Positions 34,366 to 42,978 of a stretch of DNA of 64,000 nt are shown here, piece after piece; the first letter of the stretch is position 1, and every line of letters starts with the position of its first letter. The position numbers and the translations under genes are program-made. A model generated the notes under the pieces. It worked only from the letters and a program-made list of their open reading frames with translations, was not told where the DNA came from and did no database searches. Source of the stretch: JAGNRR01 sp965230665 (GTDB lineage: Bacteria > Bacteroidota > Bacteroidia > Chitinophagales > Chitinophagaceae); contig CBDDLM010000004.1 in assembly GCA_965230665.1 (NCBI GenBank), positions 1,984,001 to 2,048,000 on the forward strand. Reading direction: 5' to 3'.

Positions 34366-35889
34366 ATGCAGAACAAAAAGGTAAAACTGTTAGTAATCGT
34401 TATTGGTATAATGGTACTGGCCCTTATTGTCATTCAGTTCATTTGGTTGCAACTCGATTTTTCTGCTAATCGAAGAGCAATCGACTTGCGTATTGCGACA
34501 TGCTTACAATCAATATCTTCAGATGTTAGCAATACCGAGTATTGTGCACCGACCTATTCAAAAGCTTTTGTGGAATCGGGAGAACGAATTTATCTCTTGC
34601 ATGATAAGCATGAAGGAGGTTTGGACACCATGCAGTTGTTCTATGACGAAAAATATACTCAAGATAGTTTAGTTGGTCGGCTAGATTATCTAAGATTTCG
34701 ACATCCCTTTAAACTAGAGGTAACCTTGAATGCTTTGCTAATTGAATCAGATCGTTCATCTTTTCTATTGAGTAAATCGAACTATGAAGAGGCAAAAAAA
34801 ACTCAACATCTAGAAGGGGTTATGGGAAATACGACCAGAATAGACTCTGTGTTTGATATGCAAAGTATTGCAATTACCATAAAAGAAAACTTGATAAAGG
34901 AACACCTGGATACCAATTTCAGTTTTGCCTTCATTACAAACGATCAAGAACGTTTAAGCTATTTTAATAATATAGCAGACCGGTCTAATCTCCAGAAGAG
35001 TAAATTCAGAGTCCGTGTTTTTAAAGATAATCCATTTATGCGGAACTACTATTTGCATCTTTACTTACCTGATCGGTATAAGAAAAATCGGATTTTATGG
35101 TATCATTTATTGCCCTTGCTTATTGTGTTATTTCTGTTAAGTGCACTATTTCTATTTGCTAAATTATTCTTTAAGCAGATTCATTTAAATAGGTTGAAAT
35201 CAAATTTTATACATAATGTCGCCCACGAACTGAACACACCTCTAGCCAATATTTCATTAGCACTTGAAACATTAGCCGATGAGAATGTAAAGAGAACTCC
35301 TAAGGTGAAAACGTTATTGGATATTATATCAACAGAGTCTGGTCGTCTGCATGAGAATATTGAAAAATCATTACATTTCGCACGTGCTGAAAATGGAATT
35401 TTTCATTTACAGAAAGAAACTTTTGACATAATAGATTTATTGAATACTGTACTTATTTCGTATCGATATAAATGTCAGGAATTAGGTGGTGATACCCATT
35501 TTAACCAAACAACACCAATTGAAGTGTATGGAGATGAAACCCATATTCTGAATAGTATTGTAAATATCCTAGACAATTCCGTGAAATATAGAAATGGGAC
35601 TCCTGTTATTCATGTTATATGCAGAGAGGAAGCTGGTCATGTAGAAATTGAGGTCAAAGACAATGGGATTGGTATGGCACCAAGTACGCTCAAGCATGCA
35701 TTTGATAAGTTTTATCGGGCTCCAGAGGGCGATGAGCATAACCGTCGCGGATTTGGACTTGGATTAAGCTATGTAAAAAGTATAGTGTCGCTTCACGGTG
35801 GAAAGATTGAGGTATTTAGCAAGCTGGGAGAGGGGGCTACTTTTATTATTCACTTGAACAAACGTAAGGTAGATGGACAAACAGATTAA
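34366..35889 (+). CDS. sensor histidine kinase (HisKA/HATPase)
   Basis: A 507-residue inner-membrane kinase. One helix (about 7-30) and a second (about 246-268) enclose a periplasmic sensor of about 215 residues. The H-box is FIHNVAHELNTPLANI with His287, followed by N-box NILDNSVKY, G1 DNGIGM and G2 GFGLGLSY. The layout matches the RprX-like kinases of Bacteroidota. It overlaps the response regulator gene by 17 bases, so the two are a coupled pair. The signal is unknown; the sensor shows no family I can name. Confidence 0.93.
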   Translation: MQNKKVKLLVIVIGIMVLALIVIQFIWLQLDFSANRRAIDLRIATCLQSISSDVSNTEYCAPTYSKAFVESGERIYLLHDKHEGGLDTMQLFYDEKYTQDSLVGRLDYLRFRHPFKLEVTLNALLIESDRSSFLLSKSNYEEAKKTQHLEGVMGNTTRIDSVFDMQSIAITIKENLIKEHLDTNFSFAFITNDQERLSYFNNIADRSNLQKSKFRVRVFKDNPFMRNYYLHLYLPDRYKKNRILWYHLLPLLIVLFLLSALFLFAKLFFKQIHLNRLKSNFIHNVAHELNTPLANISLALETLADENVKRTPKVKTLLDIISTESGRLHENIEKSLHFARAENGIFHLQKETFDIIDLLNTVLISYRYKCQELGGDTHFNQTTPIEVYGDETHILNSIVNILDNSVKYRNGTPVIHVICREEAGHVEIEVKDNGIGMAPSTLKHAFDKFYRAPEGDEHNRRGFGLGLSYVKSIVSLHGGKIEVFSKLGEGATFIIHLNKRKVDGQTD

Positions 35890-36577
35890 AATATTAATTG
35901 TAGAAGACGATATTAATTTAAGTTTCTTAATGAAGGAAAATTTTGAAGCCAAAGGTTTTGAGGTTAGCTTGGCTAAGACCGGTTTAGAGGGAGTTGCCTT
36001 ATTTAAAAAACGGTCTTTTGACATTTGTATTCTAGATGTTATGCTACCGGAAATGAATGGTTGGCGTGTTGCACAAAAAATAAAGCATATAAACGCACAA
36101 GTTCCATTTGTGTTTCTTACTGCGCGCAACGAAAGCGAAGACAAGCTTAGTGGATTTGAACTGGGTGCCGATGATTATATTACAAAACCCTTTAATTTTA
36201 AAGAACTGTATTATAGAGTGCTGGTAATATTAAAAAGGATTCGTATTGAGTCGAATGAGATAAGCGCCACCATAATTCGAATTGAAGATTTAGTTCTTAA
36301 TACAGAATTGAGATTGCTAACAACGAATAAAGGGGATAGAAAAATAAGTCGGAAAGAAAGTGAGGTACTTGCTGTTTTGCTTCATAGAATGGGACATTTT
36401 GTAAGCAAAAGTGAAATGTTGAATAAGATTTGGGGGTCAGATGATATTTATACTGGAAAAAGTCTAGATGTTTATTTGACGAGAATCAGAAAGATTTTGA
36501 GAGAGACATCTCAATTAGAAATAGAGAACCTATACGGGACGGGGTATCGAATTATCCAAACGAATACGAATTCCTAG
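35873..36577 (+). CDS. OmpR/PhoB-family response regulator
   Basis: A 234-residue regulator with an N-terminal receiver domain. The acidic pocket is EDD (11-13), the phospho-acceptor is Asp55 in CILDVMLPEMNGW, and Lys near 106 is in YITKPFNF. The C-terminal winged-helix DNA-binding domain has the LDVYLTRIRKIL recognition region and LYGTGYRI wing. It is the partner of the overlapping upstream kinase. It could bind the direct repeats upstream of the kinase gene. Confidence 0.93.
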   Translation: MDKQIKILIVEDDINLSFLMKENFEAKGFEVSLAKTGLEGVALFKKRSFDICILDVMLPEMNGWRVAQKIKHINAQVPFVFLTARNESEDKLSGFELGADDYITKPFNFKELYYRVLVILKRIRIESNEISATIIRIEDLVLNTELRLLTTNKGDRKISRKESEVLAVLLHRMGHFVSKSEMLNKIWGSDDIYTGKSLDVYLTRIRKILRETSQLEIENLYGTGYRIIQTNTNS

Positions 36578-36613
36578 GCCCATAAAAAACGCATAGCCAT
36601 TCTGGCGATCTGT

Positions 36614-37144
36614 TTACTTCCAGCCCATTTTTTCCTTTAAACAAGTAATATGTGCCAAGTGGTGATTACAATGCCACCCGTAGTTTAGAATATTTTGGGC
36701 TAGTGTATAAGAGCGATTGTATTCAGGGTGAATAAAGCTTTTCTCCATATCATCTTCAACCAGACTGTTAAGTAAAATATCTAAACGTTTGTGAACACCG
36801 TCTAATAACCTTAAGGAGGGTTCGATGTCCAAGGTTTTACTATCTGCAAGCTCCGCCCAACGATCTTCATAATACGGTCTGATGGTAGGTGTGTCTTCAG
36901 TAAGTGCTAATTTAAATCTGATAATGCTATTCATATGGCTATCTGCGCAATGGTGCACAACCTGACGGATGGTCCACCCCTCTGGGCGGTAAGGTGTATT
37001 CAGTTGTTCATCTGATAAATTATGTACAGTCCGTCTTAATCGCTCAGGAAATGATGCAATATCTTCAATTCCTTGCCTTATAAGATCTGAGTTAACCGTC
37101 TCCGGTATAACCAGTCGTCCGATTGGATATTTAAGGTTTTCCAT
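36614..37144 (-). CDS. YfiT/BstA-like DinB-family thiol transferase
   Basis: A 176-residue protein matching the YfiT/BstA branch of DinB. It opens MENLKYPIGRL, has WTIRQVVHHCADSHMN (first metal histidine) and ends NYGWHCNHHLAHI with two more. In Bacillus, BstA joins bacillithiol to electrophiles. Bacillithiol also occurs in some Bacteroidota, so a detoxifying S-transferase is plausible but unproven here. It is the last gene of the nine-gene run that starts with tetR, one base after the preceding gene. Confidence 0.88.
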   Translation of the reverse strand: MENLKYPIGRLVIPETVNSDLIRQGIEDIASFPERLRRTVHNLSDEQLNTPYRPEGWTIRQVVHHCADSHMNSIIRFKLALTEDTPTIRPYYEDRWAELADSKTLDIEPSLRLLDGVHKRLDILLNSLVEDDMEKSFIHPEYNRSYTLAQNILNYGWHCNHHLAHITCLKEKMGWK

Positions 37145-37145
37145 A

Positions 37146-37481
37146 TTAAACTTCCTCTAAGATAGATGTTCCTTTTGAATGATCACCACAGGTCCATTGC
37201 CAGTTTTCATACAAACGAATTCTTCCGTCTTCCATAACTTCTGGCTCAGACTCACAGATACCTGTCATTATTTCACCAAGTTGGTTTACTTGATGGTAGC
37301 GCATATTGATCGAACCAGATTGATCAACAATGCCCAATAGTTGACCTTGAACTATACTATCTCCGCTATACGAGCAACTAATGACATTGTCCTGTTGTGA
37401 ATAATGAAAAATAAGTCCTGAGCTGACCTCGCCAGTCGAACTGTTTTGAATAACCTTAAACCTCTTATTGTTATAATTCAT
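37146..37481 (-). CDS. small beta-rich protein of unknown function
   Basis: A 111-residue soluble protein with repeated beta hairpins (GLIFHYSQQDNVISCSYSG, GQLLGIVDQSGSINMRYHQV, GRIRLYENWQWTCG), suggesting a small barrel. Similar sequences are often labelled N-acetylglutamate synthase in databases; nothing here supports that. It lies between a BstA-like and a GNAT gene in the operon with tight spacing (1 and 18 bases). Confidence 0.65.
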   Translation of the reverse strand: MNYNNKRFKVIQNSSTGEVSSGLIFHYSQQDNVISCSYSGDSIVQGQLLGIVDQSGSINMRYHQVNQLGEIMTGICESEPEVMEDGRIRLYENWQWTCGDHSKGTSILEEV

Positions 37482-37499
37482 TGTTACCTATTCCTTGTT

Positions 37500-38045
37500 T
37501 TAAGGTTTTGAAAATACATCCCATTCTTTTTTCGTCAGTAAGAATAGGATATGTGCGTATGAGCTAATTGAATTTTTGAGGTAGTGTTCTAATCTGCCAT
37601 ATTCTCTAAAGCCAAATCTTTTGTAAAGTTGAATGGCTTTTAAGTTTTCGGCTATTACACCTAGAGTGACCTGTTCAATAACATCTAACGAGAAAACCCT
37701 ATTTAAGGAAGCCTTGAGAAGAGAGTGTCCGATACCCTGACCACAAAATGTCGGCTGTACATATAGCTGTGATAAGGTACCCTGATGCCTCAATTTAGTT
37801 CGTTTCTCAGATATAAAACCACAAATTCCGATTAACTGATGATCGGTTTTTGTATAGGCTCCCATAAGAAAATCATAATCACTTGATTTTTTGATAATAG
37901 GGTCAAATTTTAGTTCGTCTTTTAAACATTCTTCCTCGTATGTTGTGCTAAAGTACGTTTGATGGTTTTTTAGGCATTCTAGCCTTAATGTTCTGTAAGA
38001 ATCTAGATCTTGAACCTTTAGTATGTTATATCGAATTCCTTTCAT
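37500..38045 (-). CDS. GNAT-family N-acetyltransferase
   Basis: A 181-residue acetyltransferase with the acetyl-CoA pyrophosphate loop QGIGHSLL (motif A, Q/RxxGxG/A) near residue 102. The preceding strand is LSQLYVQPTFCG and the end is AIQLYKRFGFREYG. The acceptor substrate is unknown. It is the first of the three adjacent GNAT genes counted from the 3' end of the operon; the three differ in sequence and are not recent duplicates. Confidence 0.88.
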   Translation of the reverse strand: MKGIRYNILKVQDLDSYRTLRLECLKNHQTYFSTTYEEECLKDELKFDPIIKKSSDYDFLMGAYTKTDHQLIGICGFISEKRTKLRHQGTLSQLYVQPTFCGQGIGHSLLKASLNRVFSLDVIEQVTLGVIAENLKAIQLYKRFGFREYGRLEHYLKNSISSYAHILFLLTKKEWDVFSKP

Positions 38046-38049
38046 TCAT

Positions 38050-38544
38050 TTAAGTGTTGAGTATTTTTTGCAGGAATTTTAAGTCCAACCATCTATCAAA
38101 TTTGTAACCTACTTGCCGAAAATGTGCGACCTCTTCAAAACCTATAGACCTGTGAAATGCAATGCTTACTTTATTATCGGCATCGATACCACCAATCATT
38201 GATCGTTTATTATTTTGTTTACCAATGCGTATTAATTCGTGCATCAGCTTTCGGGCAATACCCTGTTTTCTATGATCAACATCTACATATACGGAGTGTT
38301 CAACGGTGAACTGATAAGCAGGACGTGTACGAAAGGCTCCGTAGGTTGCAAAGCCAACGACCTCGTCGTTTAAATCGGCTACCAATAAGGGCCATTTGTT
38401 TTTCCATTTTTCATTACAATAGTCCTCCATTTCTTCATAAGTGTACGGGTCGTACCTATAGACTGCTGTACTATGTTTTATCTCATAGTTGTAGAGCGTT
38501 AGTAATGATGAAATGTCGTGTTGTGTTGCGTTTCTAATAATCAT
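38050..38544 (-). CDS. GNAT acetyltransferase, phosphinothricin acetyltransferase-like
   Basis: A 164-residue GNAT enzyme resembling the Pat/phosphinothricin N-acetyltransferase group. The opening is MIIRNATQHDISSLLTLYN. EHSVYVDVDHRKQGIARKL contains motif A, and the end region GIDADNKVSIAFHRSIGFEEVAHFRQVGYKFDRW is very typical. Members acetylate amino groups of amino-acid-like antimetabolites and methionine sulfoximine. Gaps of 4 bases on both sides place it firmly in the operon. Confidence 0.88.
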   Translation of the reverse strand: MIIRNATQHDISSLLTLYNYEIKHSTAVYRYDPYTYEEMEDYCNEKWKNKWPLLVADLNDEVVGFATYGAFRTRPAYQFTVEHSVYVDVDHRKQGIARKLMHELIRIGKQNNKRSMIGGIDADNKVSIAFHRSIGFEEVAHFRQVGYKFDRWLDLKFLQKILNT

Positions 38545-38548
38545 GATC

Positions 38549-39064
38549 TCATACTTTGTATTCCATTAAGGTTACTAGGTTCCCACGGCAGTTAAGAGGG
38601 ATATCCTCACCATCTGGTGTCTGGAATTCTTCAACCTCTTCGAAACCAAAACTGCTGTAATAATTAAATAGATTTGGATTGTTATACCATGTATCAAGCC
38701 GAACCTTTTGTTTATTATTTCGTTTGGCAAAATCAGAAACCCAACTTAGGATGTCACCGAAAATTCGTTTTCCTTTATAAGGTGGGTTTATGAGAACACC
38801 ATGCAAGTAAATAGCAGTACCATCATCCATTTCACGCCATATAAGTTTATCCTGGAATTGAATATTGAAGATCGCGGCGATATCATTATTTGAGATTACC
38901 TTGTAATGGCAACCCGCTTCAATGTACTTTTTTTGAACTACTCGATCATCCCAACGATAAGTTGGGTAACCATTTTTCTTTTGATATTTTATAGCCTCCT
39001 CGTATAGGTAACAGGCAAAATCTAAATCATGAATTTCAGTATTTTTGATAAGCAAGTTATTCAT
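38549..39064 (-). CDS. GNAT-family N-acetyltransferase
   Basis: About 171 residues from the ATG at 39064; the frame could begin at 39100 but that would lie deep inside the upstream gene. The preferred start overlaps the upstream stop by eight bases (ATGCTTAATGAATAA contains it), a usual coupling geometry. The GNAT core is VLINPPYKGKRIFGDIL then KVRLDTWYNNPNLFNYYSSFGFEEV. Substrate unknown. Confidence 0.82.
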   Translation of the reverse strand: MNNLLIKNTEIHDLDFACYLYEEAIKYQKKNGYPTYRWDDRVVQKKYIEAGCHYKVISNNDIAAIFNIQFQDKLIWREMDDGTAIYLHGVLINPPYKGKRIFGDILSWVSDFAKRNNKQKVRLDTWYNNPNLFNYYSSFGFEEVEEFQTPDGEDIPLNCRGNLVTLMEYKV

Positions 39065-39407
39065 TAAGCATTTTTTTGTTGTAATAAGTTTCTTTTTCAA
39101 AATCTTCGATGTTCACAGAAATCACTGGAACGTCAGGAAGGATTTCTGATAAGGACGAGACAATTTTTTTCGATAAACTCTTTTTTTGCTCTTGGGTTCG
39201 TCCTTGCATGATATGCGCAAAAACATGAATAAATTCCATGTTGGGTTCACCACAAACGAATTCTGAAAAGGGTAAGAGTCTTGATTTGGCTATACTTTTT
39301 TCAAAGAGCCCAGTGGATAGAGCGGCATGATATACATTTTGTATAATTTTCTTTTCTGAAGCTTGTTTAAGCACAGATGCTGAACAATGAATTAAGAAGT
39401 GTGGCAT
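39057..39407 (-). CDS. CHMI-like tautomerase (5-carboxymethyl-2-hydroxymuconate isomerase family)
   Basis: A 116-residue protein starting MPHFLIHCS. Processing of Met1 would expose Pro2, the catalytic base of the tautomerase superfamily. The length, the GEPNMEFIHVFAHIMQGRT segment and the following helix (QEQKKSLSKKIVSSL) match CHMI (HpaF-like) proteins. Those act in homoprotocatechuate breakdown, but no other gene of that pathway is present, so the native substrate here is probably different. Confidence 0.82.
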   Translation of the reverse strand: MPHFLIHCSASVLKQASEKKIIQNVYHAALSTGLFEKSIAKSRLLPFSEFVCGEPNMEFIHVFAHIMQGRTQEQKKSLSKKIVSSLSEILPDVPVISVNIEDFEKETYYNKKMLNE

Positions 39408-39413
39408 ATTGTT

Positions 39414-39929
39414 TTATAGTAAGGTGTTTTTAATTTCTTTAATCGATACAATGTGGTGATCGTCATGCTCTGCTATAAAGAATAACAAATCGACCGGTCT
39501 CATATATTGTTGAATTCTTGGGTGCATTGCTTGGTGGTTTTGATGCTTTTCGTTTAAGTCGTTGAAGCAAGTGAGTAATTTTTCTCTTTCTGTCTTAAAT
39601 CGATTAATAATTGTTTCTATACACAGTTCATTATGATTTGATGTGTTGGTTTTTTTGTTCGACATATCGGCAGCTATAAGTTCAGGAAGTCCTTGAGCAA
39701 ATTGTTCAAACCGATCAATCCAAAGTATTTCAAGATCTGCTAAGTGACCTATGTGCTCTTTAATACTCCAACCCGCTAGACGTTGGGAGAGTTTTGCATC
39801 GCTCAAATCTTGACAGTAGTAGCTCAGCCGAATCTCAGTATCTTGAAGTCTTGTTAAGATATTTTGTGTCCAACCAAGATCAATGTCCAAGTTGAATTTG
39901 TGATCAATCCATTTTTGTCGTTCTATCAT
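39414..39929 (-). CDS. DinB-family putative metal-dependent protein
   Basis: A 171-residue four-helix protein with the DinB pattern: WSIKEHIGHLADLEILWIDRF with the helix-2 histidine, and AEHDDHHIVSI near the C-terminus with the later ligands. It is related to, but clearly different from, the protein at 36614 in the same operon. A small-molecule or thiol transferase role is likely for the family; the substrate is unknown. Confidence 0.87.
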   Translation of the reverse strand: MIERQKWIDHKFNLDIDLGWTQNILTRLQDTEIRLSYYCQDLSDAKLSQRLAGWSIKEHIGHLADLEILWIDRFEQFAQGLPELIAADMSNKKTNTSNHNELCIETIINRFKTEREKLLTCFNDLNEKHQNHQAMHPRIQQYMRPVDLLFFIAEHDDHHIVSIKEIKNTLL

Positions 39930-39932
39930 ATT

Positions 39933-40268
39933 TTATTTGTTTTTCGTTATAAAATCTTCTCTGACGGGAGAAAATACATCTGTTAACTCTACATCGCTAA
40001 TTGCCTTGGCCGAGTGGTTTGTATTAGGGGGGATATAGGCAAATGTTCCTTTACTTATAATACGGGTTTCATTGTCTATGGTAAGCTCCAATTTGCCACG
40101 GGTTACAAAGCTTATTTGTTCATGCGGGTGTTGATGTTCCGGTAAATGTGTGCCAGCATCAATTTTCCAGAATGCATAAGTCTGAGTTTCGGTGTGAACT
40201 AATTTGGCTTTTAATCCATCTATTGGATTAAAGTACTCGAGTTCTTCTAAAGAGATAAATTTTTCCAT
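39933..40268 (-). CDS. small cupin-domain protein
   Basis: A 111-residue single-cupin protein. Cupin motif 1 is HLPEHQHPHEQISFVTRGKLEL with the metal histidines and glutamate, and motif 2 is TFAYIPPNTNHSAKA with the last histidine. All four usual metal ligands are present, so it probably binds a metal and may be an enzyme or a sensor. It lies 15 bases after tetR and 3 bases before the DinB gene. Confidence 0.9.
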   Translation of the reverse strand: MEKFISLEELEYFNPIDGLKAKLVHTETQTYAFWKIDAGTHLPEHQHPHEQISFVTRGKLELTIDNETRIISKGTFAYIPPNTNHSAKAISDVELTDVFSPVREDFITKNK

Positions 40269-40283
40269 ATACTGATTTTACTG

Positions 40284-40925
40284 TTAAATTGATTTTGCAC
40301 CGTTTAAAAAAATTTTGGTCATAAGGTTCATGGCTTCTGATTTGGTCAATGTACTGTTTTCTAACATATTGGTCTCACAAACCATCTGTGATGATTTTAG
40401 ATAGGACTGAAGCAGGAAGTTTTCAGGTAGTTTTTTATCAAACAACTCCTTTTTTATTCCTTCTTTGATAAGAGGAGCATAAACTTTTTCAATCCTTCTT
40501 TTTCTTCCTTTTAAATATTGTTCATAGAGTTCAGGAAGATGAATTTTAAGATCATTGTAAAATTTATAGATATTCCTGCTTGGTGAATTTTGGGCCAATT
40601 GATCTGAGATCGCCAGAAACCGATCGTAAGCGGAAAGGTTTTTATCTTGCATGATCTCCATAAGTCCTTGGTTTAGTTGGTCGTCATACCGTAATACGAT
40701 TTTGGCTATAAGACCTTCCTTAGAGCCAAAATTTTCGTAAATTGTTGATCGACTTACTCTAAGTTTATCAGTTAATTCGCTTAAGGAGAGTTTATAAAAC
40801 CCCTCGTTTAATACGATTTTGTAAGTGAAGTTTAGGATCCGATCGTATCGTTTTTGTTGTTTCTTGCTTAGCTGTTTATAGTCTACCATAGTTTTTCTGA
40901 GCTCTATTCCATAACTCCTCATCAT
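40284..40925 (-). CDS. TetR/AcrR-family transcriptional regulator
   Basis: A protein of 213 residues, or 201 if the ATG at 40889 is the real start. The N-terminal helix-turn-helix (FYKLSLSELTDKLRVSRSTIYENFGSKEGLI) is typical. The C-terminal ligand domain is diverged. It heads a tight minus-strand run of nine genes and has a 9-bp inverted repeat just upstream, so it most likely represses its own operon and is released by a small ligand handled by the downstream enzymes. Confidence 0.9.
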   Translation of the reverse strand: MMRSYGIELRKTMVDYKQLSKKQQKRYDRILNFTYKIVLNEGFYKLSLSELTDKLRVSRSTIYENFGSKEGLIAKIVLRYDDQLNQGLMEIMQDKNLSAYDRFLAISDQLAQNSPSRNIYKFYNDLKIHLPELYEQYLKGRKRRIEKVYAPLIKEGIKKELFDKKLPENFLLQSYLKSSQMVCETNMLENSTLTKSEAMNLMTKIFLNGAKSI

Positions 40926-40977
40926 TTTAAATAACGGGAACGTACTTTTTATGAGTAAGCACTACTTATTTAAAACA

Positions 40978-41007
40978 AATGTACTAAAAATGTATAAATA
41001 GTACATT
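40978..41007. promoter_or_regulatory. candidate TetR operator, inverted repeat
   Basis: AATGTACTA and TAGTACATT, nine-bp perfect arms with a 12-base A/T-rich spacer, about 50 bases before the tetR start. It lies between tetR and the next upstream gene, in the right place for autoregulation. Confidence 0.5.
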
Positions 41008-41054
41008 ATTTTATAAAATACAGAATCTATACACGCTCGAACTAGGTGAAGAAA

Positions 41055-41972
41055 TTAGAAATACAATGGACGGAATCTTAAACCATGCACTCTATTCAAT
41101 TCAACGGCTGGAAAAGGAATCTTTACTAAATTGATTGTTCTCAATATTGTTTTAAGAAGCTTTCTGTTTGTTTTAATTCTAGAACAATCAATATCTAATG
41201 AGAGGAAATGCTGTCTATAACGTTCTAGCTTTGGAAAAGGAGTTCCTTTATAGAATGTGGGATTGTCAAATTCATAAATCATACCATTTGCACTATAACC
41301 ATAGGCTACATTGAGCCAGGAGGGTAATTTTTGCAAACGGGTTAACTTCCTAAGATTTCCAGAGAACCAGTACGTATGGCCATTATAGTCTAGAATAAAA
41401 CGTTCAAGGTGTGTTTCACCAAGATGGTTATGATAATCTGGATATATGCTAGGTGCATATGAAAACTTCATGAGTATAACTTGTTCATCAAAAGCGATTT
41501 CCTGCCCAACAAGAAGAATAGATCCGAGAGTATTCGCAGCCATGTCCGACCATGAGAATCCCCATCCCTCGTATAACCCATCAAAAATTTCAATAGGCGT
41601 TTGGAAAATGAATCCAAGAGACCCACCATAGAGTAATGCTTGATTTTTCTTTACACCAGCATTACGCAAAGCATAGTAACCGGCATAACTCTGTCGATAA
41701 GCGCTAAAAGCATGTCCGGCTTTATCCATTTGCAAGTATCCCTTCGAGTCATCGTAGAAGTGAAATGGAACACGTTCATGATCTTTATACCAGATGTACT
41801 TTAAAAAAGAGAGGCCAGCAAGATAGGCACCGGCTTCAATACCAATGGCCTTATACAGTTTTGGTTTTATAATTGAGTCAGGGTAGTTTGATGTATACAA
41901 ATCCGCTCTTTGACCCCATAAAGTGTTGATAAGGCAAAATGAAAACATAAATAAAATGATGAAACGCTTCAT
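41055..41972 (-). CDS. DUF2279-like membrane/periplasmic protein
   Basis: A 305-residue protein with a signal peptide (to about residue 20). It has the DUF2279 block: YIWYKDHERVPFHFYDDSKGYLQMDKAGHAFSAY, then GFIFQTPIEIFDGLYEGWGFSWSDMAANTLG. The conserved D-K-x-G-H and E-x-x-D-G features suggest a membrane-associated fold related to VanZ-like or lipid-handling proteins; the function is unknown. It is the first gene upstream of the TetR operon on the same strand, with a 130-base gap, so probably separate. Confidence 0.75.
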   Translation of the reverse strand: MKRFIILFMFSFCLINTLWGQRADLYTSNYPDSIIKPKLYKAIGIEAGAYLAGLSFLKYIWYKDHERVPFHFYDDSKGYLQMDKAGHAFSAYRQSYAGYYALRNAGVKKNQALLYGGSLGFIFQTPIEIFDGLYEGWGFSWSDMAANTLGSILLVGQEIAFDEQVILMKFSYAPSIYPDYHNHLGETHLERFILDYNGHTYWFSGNLRKLTRLQKLPSWLNVAYGYSANGMIYEFDNPTFYKGTPFPKLERYRQHFLSLDIDCSRIKTNRKLLKTILRTINLVKIPFPAVELNRVHGLRFRPLYF

Positions 41973-42009
41973 GGTAATGATTAGATAAACGGTGCTCTTG
42001 GTCGGTGTG

Positions 42010-42396
42010 TTAGTTCATCAATAAGTTATCTAACCAGTTAATGAGATCGATTGCTGGAGCTTGGGTGTAGCAAGCTGGACAGTTATTATACATAATCATG
42101 CAATCCAGTAAATCTGTTGTCATATGAAGAAGCAGTCCAATGCCTAATAAGTAGAAGGGCTTTCTAAAAAACAATAAAACAACATATATGACCATGGCAT
42201 AGTAGGTATGTAAAAAATGAAATTGAATACTGCATCGGTTGGCCTCAAAAACAGGTGTGGCTAAAAGGTGATCCAGATCAACGAACATAGTAGCAACTAA
42301 AATGAGGTAAACTTTCTTCCATTCTTTACGAAAGAAAACAAAGGCTATGAGTGCAGGAAAACATAAATGCAAGAAATAATGAACAAAGGTTTGCAT
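42010..42396 (-). CDS. DUF6122-like small membrane protein
   Basis: A 128-residue protein with four hydrophobic segments and conserved histidines and aspartates in or near the membrane (FVHYFLHLCFP, FVDLDHLLA, FHFLHTYYA, LLHMTTDLLDC). This H/D pattern resembles metal-dependent membrane hydrolases of the YdjM/LexA-binding or DUF6122 type. An exact TACATTTG element ends 13 bases before the ATG. Confidence 0.7.
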   Translation of the reverse strand: MQTFVHYFLHLCFPALIAFVFFRKEWKKVYLILVATMFVDLDHLLATPVFEANRCSIQFHFLHTYYAMVIYVVLLFFRKPFYLLGIGLLLHMTTDLLDCMIMYNNCPACYTQAPAIDLINWLDNLLMN

Positions 42397-42409
42397 AATA
42401 TAGCTAAGA

Positions 42410-42417
42410 CAAATGTA
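42410..42417 (-). promoter_or_regulatory. -7 element TACATTTG of the DUF6122-like gene
   Basis: An exact TAnnTTTG match on the minus strand, 13 bases before the ATG, giving a short leader. Confidence 0.45.
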
Positions 42418-42426
42418 ACAGAACTT

Positions 42427-42882
42427 TTATGCATGACGCATAGCTTGCACTTTTATCCAATTTGAATAAGTCATTTCAAATTTAATCTCATCCAGTCCAT
42501 GCATGCCAACTTCTTTCCAGCCAGCTTTTTTATAGAACATTGAAGCTCGTGTTTGTGGCAGAGTGCCAAGCCAGATGGTTCTTTTTGTCTGTCCAAAATA
42601 CCAATTAAGCATAGTATCATGAAGCTTCTTTCCTATGCCTTGTTGCTCAAATTCTGGTCTTAGAAATAGAGCCCAAACATTATGATTTTGCAAATCAACT
42701 ATGGAGAATCCTACTATTTGTTGATCAATTTCACAAACCCAACCTTTGCCTCGTTCGAAGATAAGTTCAGCAACATCACTAGGTGTAATCGAATTTGGAT
42801 TGGAGAGTTTATTTTCGGTTACAGCATTGCGAACCGCAAGTATTTGCAGAATGTCAATATGTTCAGCGGTTCGAATCAACAT
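42427..42882 (-). CDS. GNAT-family N-acetyltransferase
   Basis: A 151-residue GNAT enzyme with the core ALFLRPEFEQQGIGKKLHDTML (motif A, QxxGIG) and the end TRASMFYKKAGWKEVG. The start MLIRTAEHIDILQILAVRN is typical of the family. Substrate unknown. It is separated from its neighbours by 30 and about 100 bases; the promoter of the next gene lies in the 30-base gap. Confidence 0.85.
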   Translation of the reverse strand: MLIRTAEHIDILQILAVRNAVTENKLSNPNSITPSDVAELIFERGKGWVCEIDQQIVGFSIVDLQNHNVWALFLRPEFEQQGIGKKLHDTMLNWYFGQTKRTIWLGTLPQTRASMFYKKAGWKEVGMHGLDEIKFEMTYSNWIKVQAMRHA

Positions 42883-42978
42883 TTCTAATATTGTTTAGGT
42901 GCAAAATCTTTTTCATTTAAAATCCCAAAATACTTTCTTGCTATAAAAGTAGATCCAACTCGACAATTTATACCATCA

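Noticed and set aside
39057..39407. Homoprotocatechuate degradation cluster, from the CHMI-like gene
   Set aside because: No dioxygenase, dehydrogenase or hydratase of the pathway is nearby.
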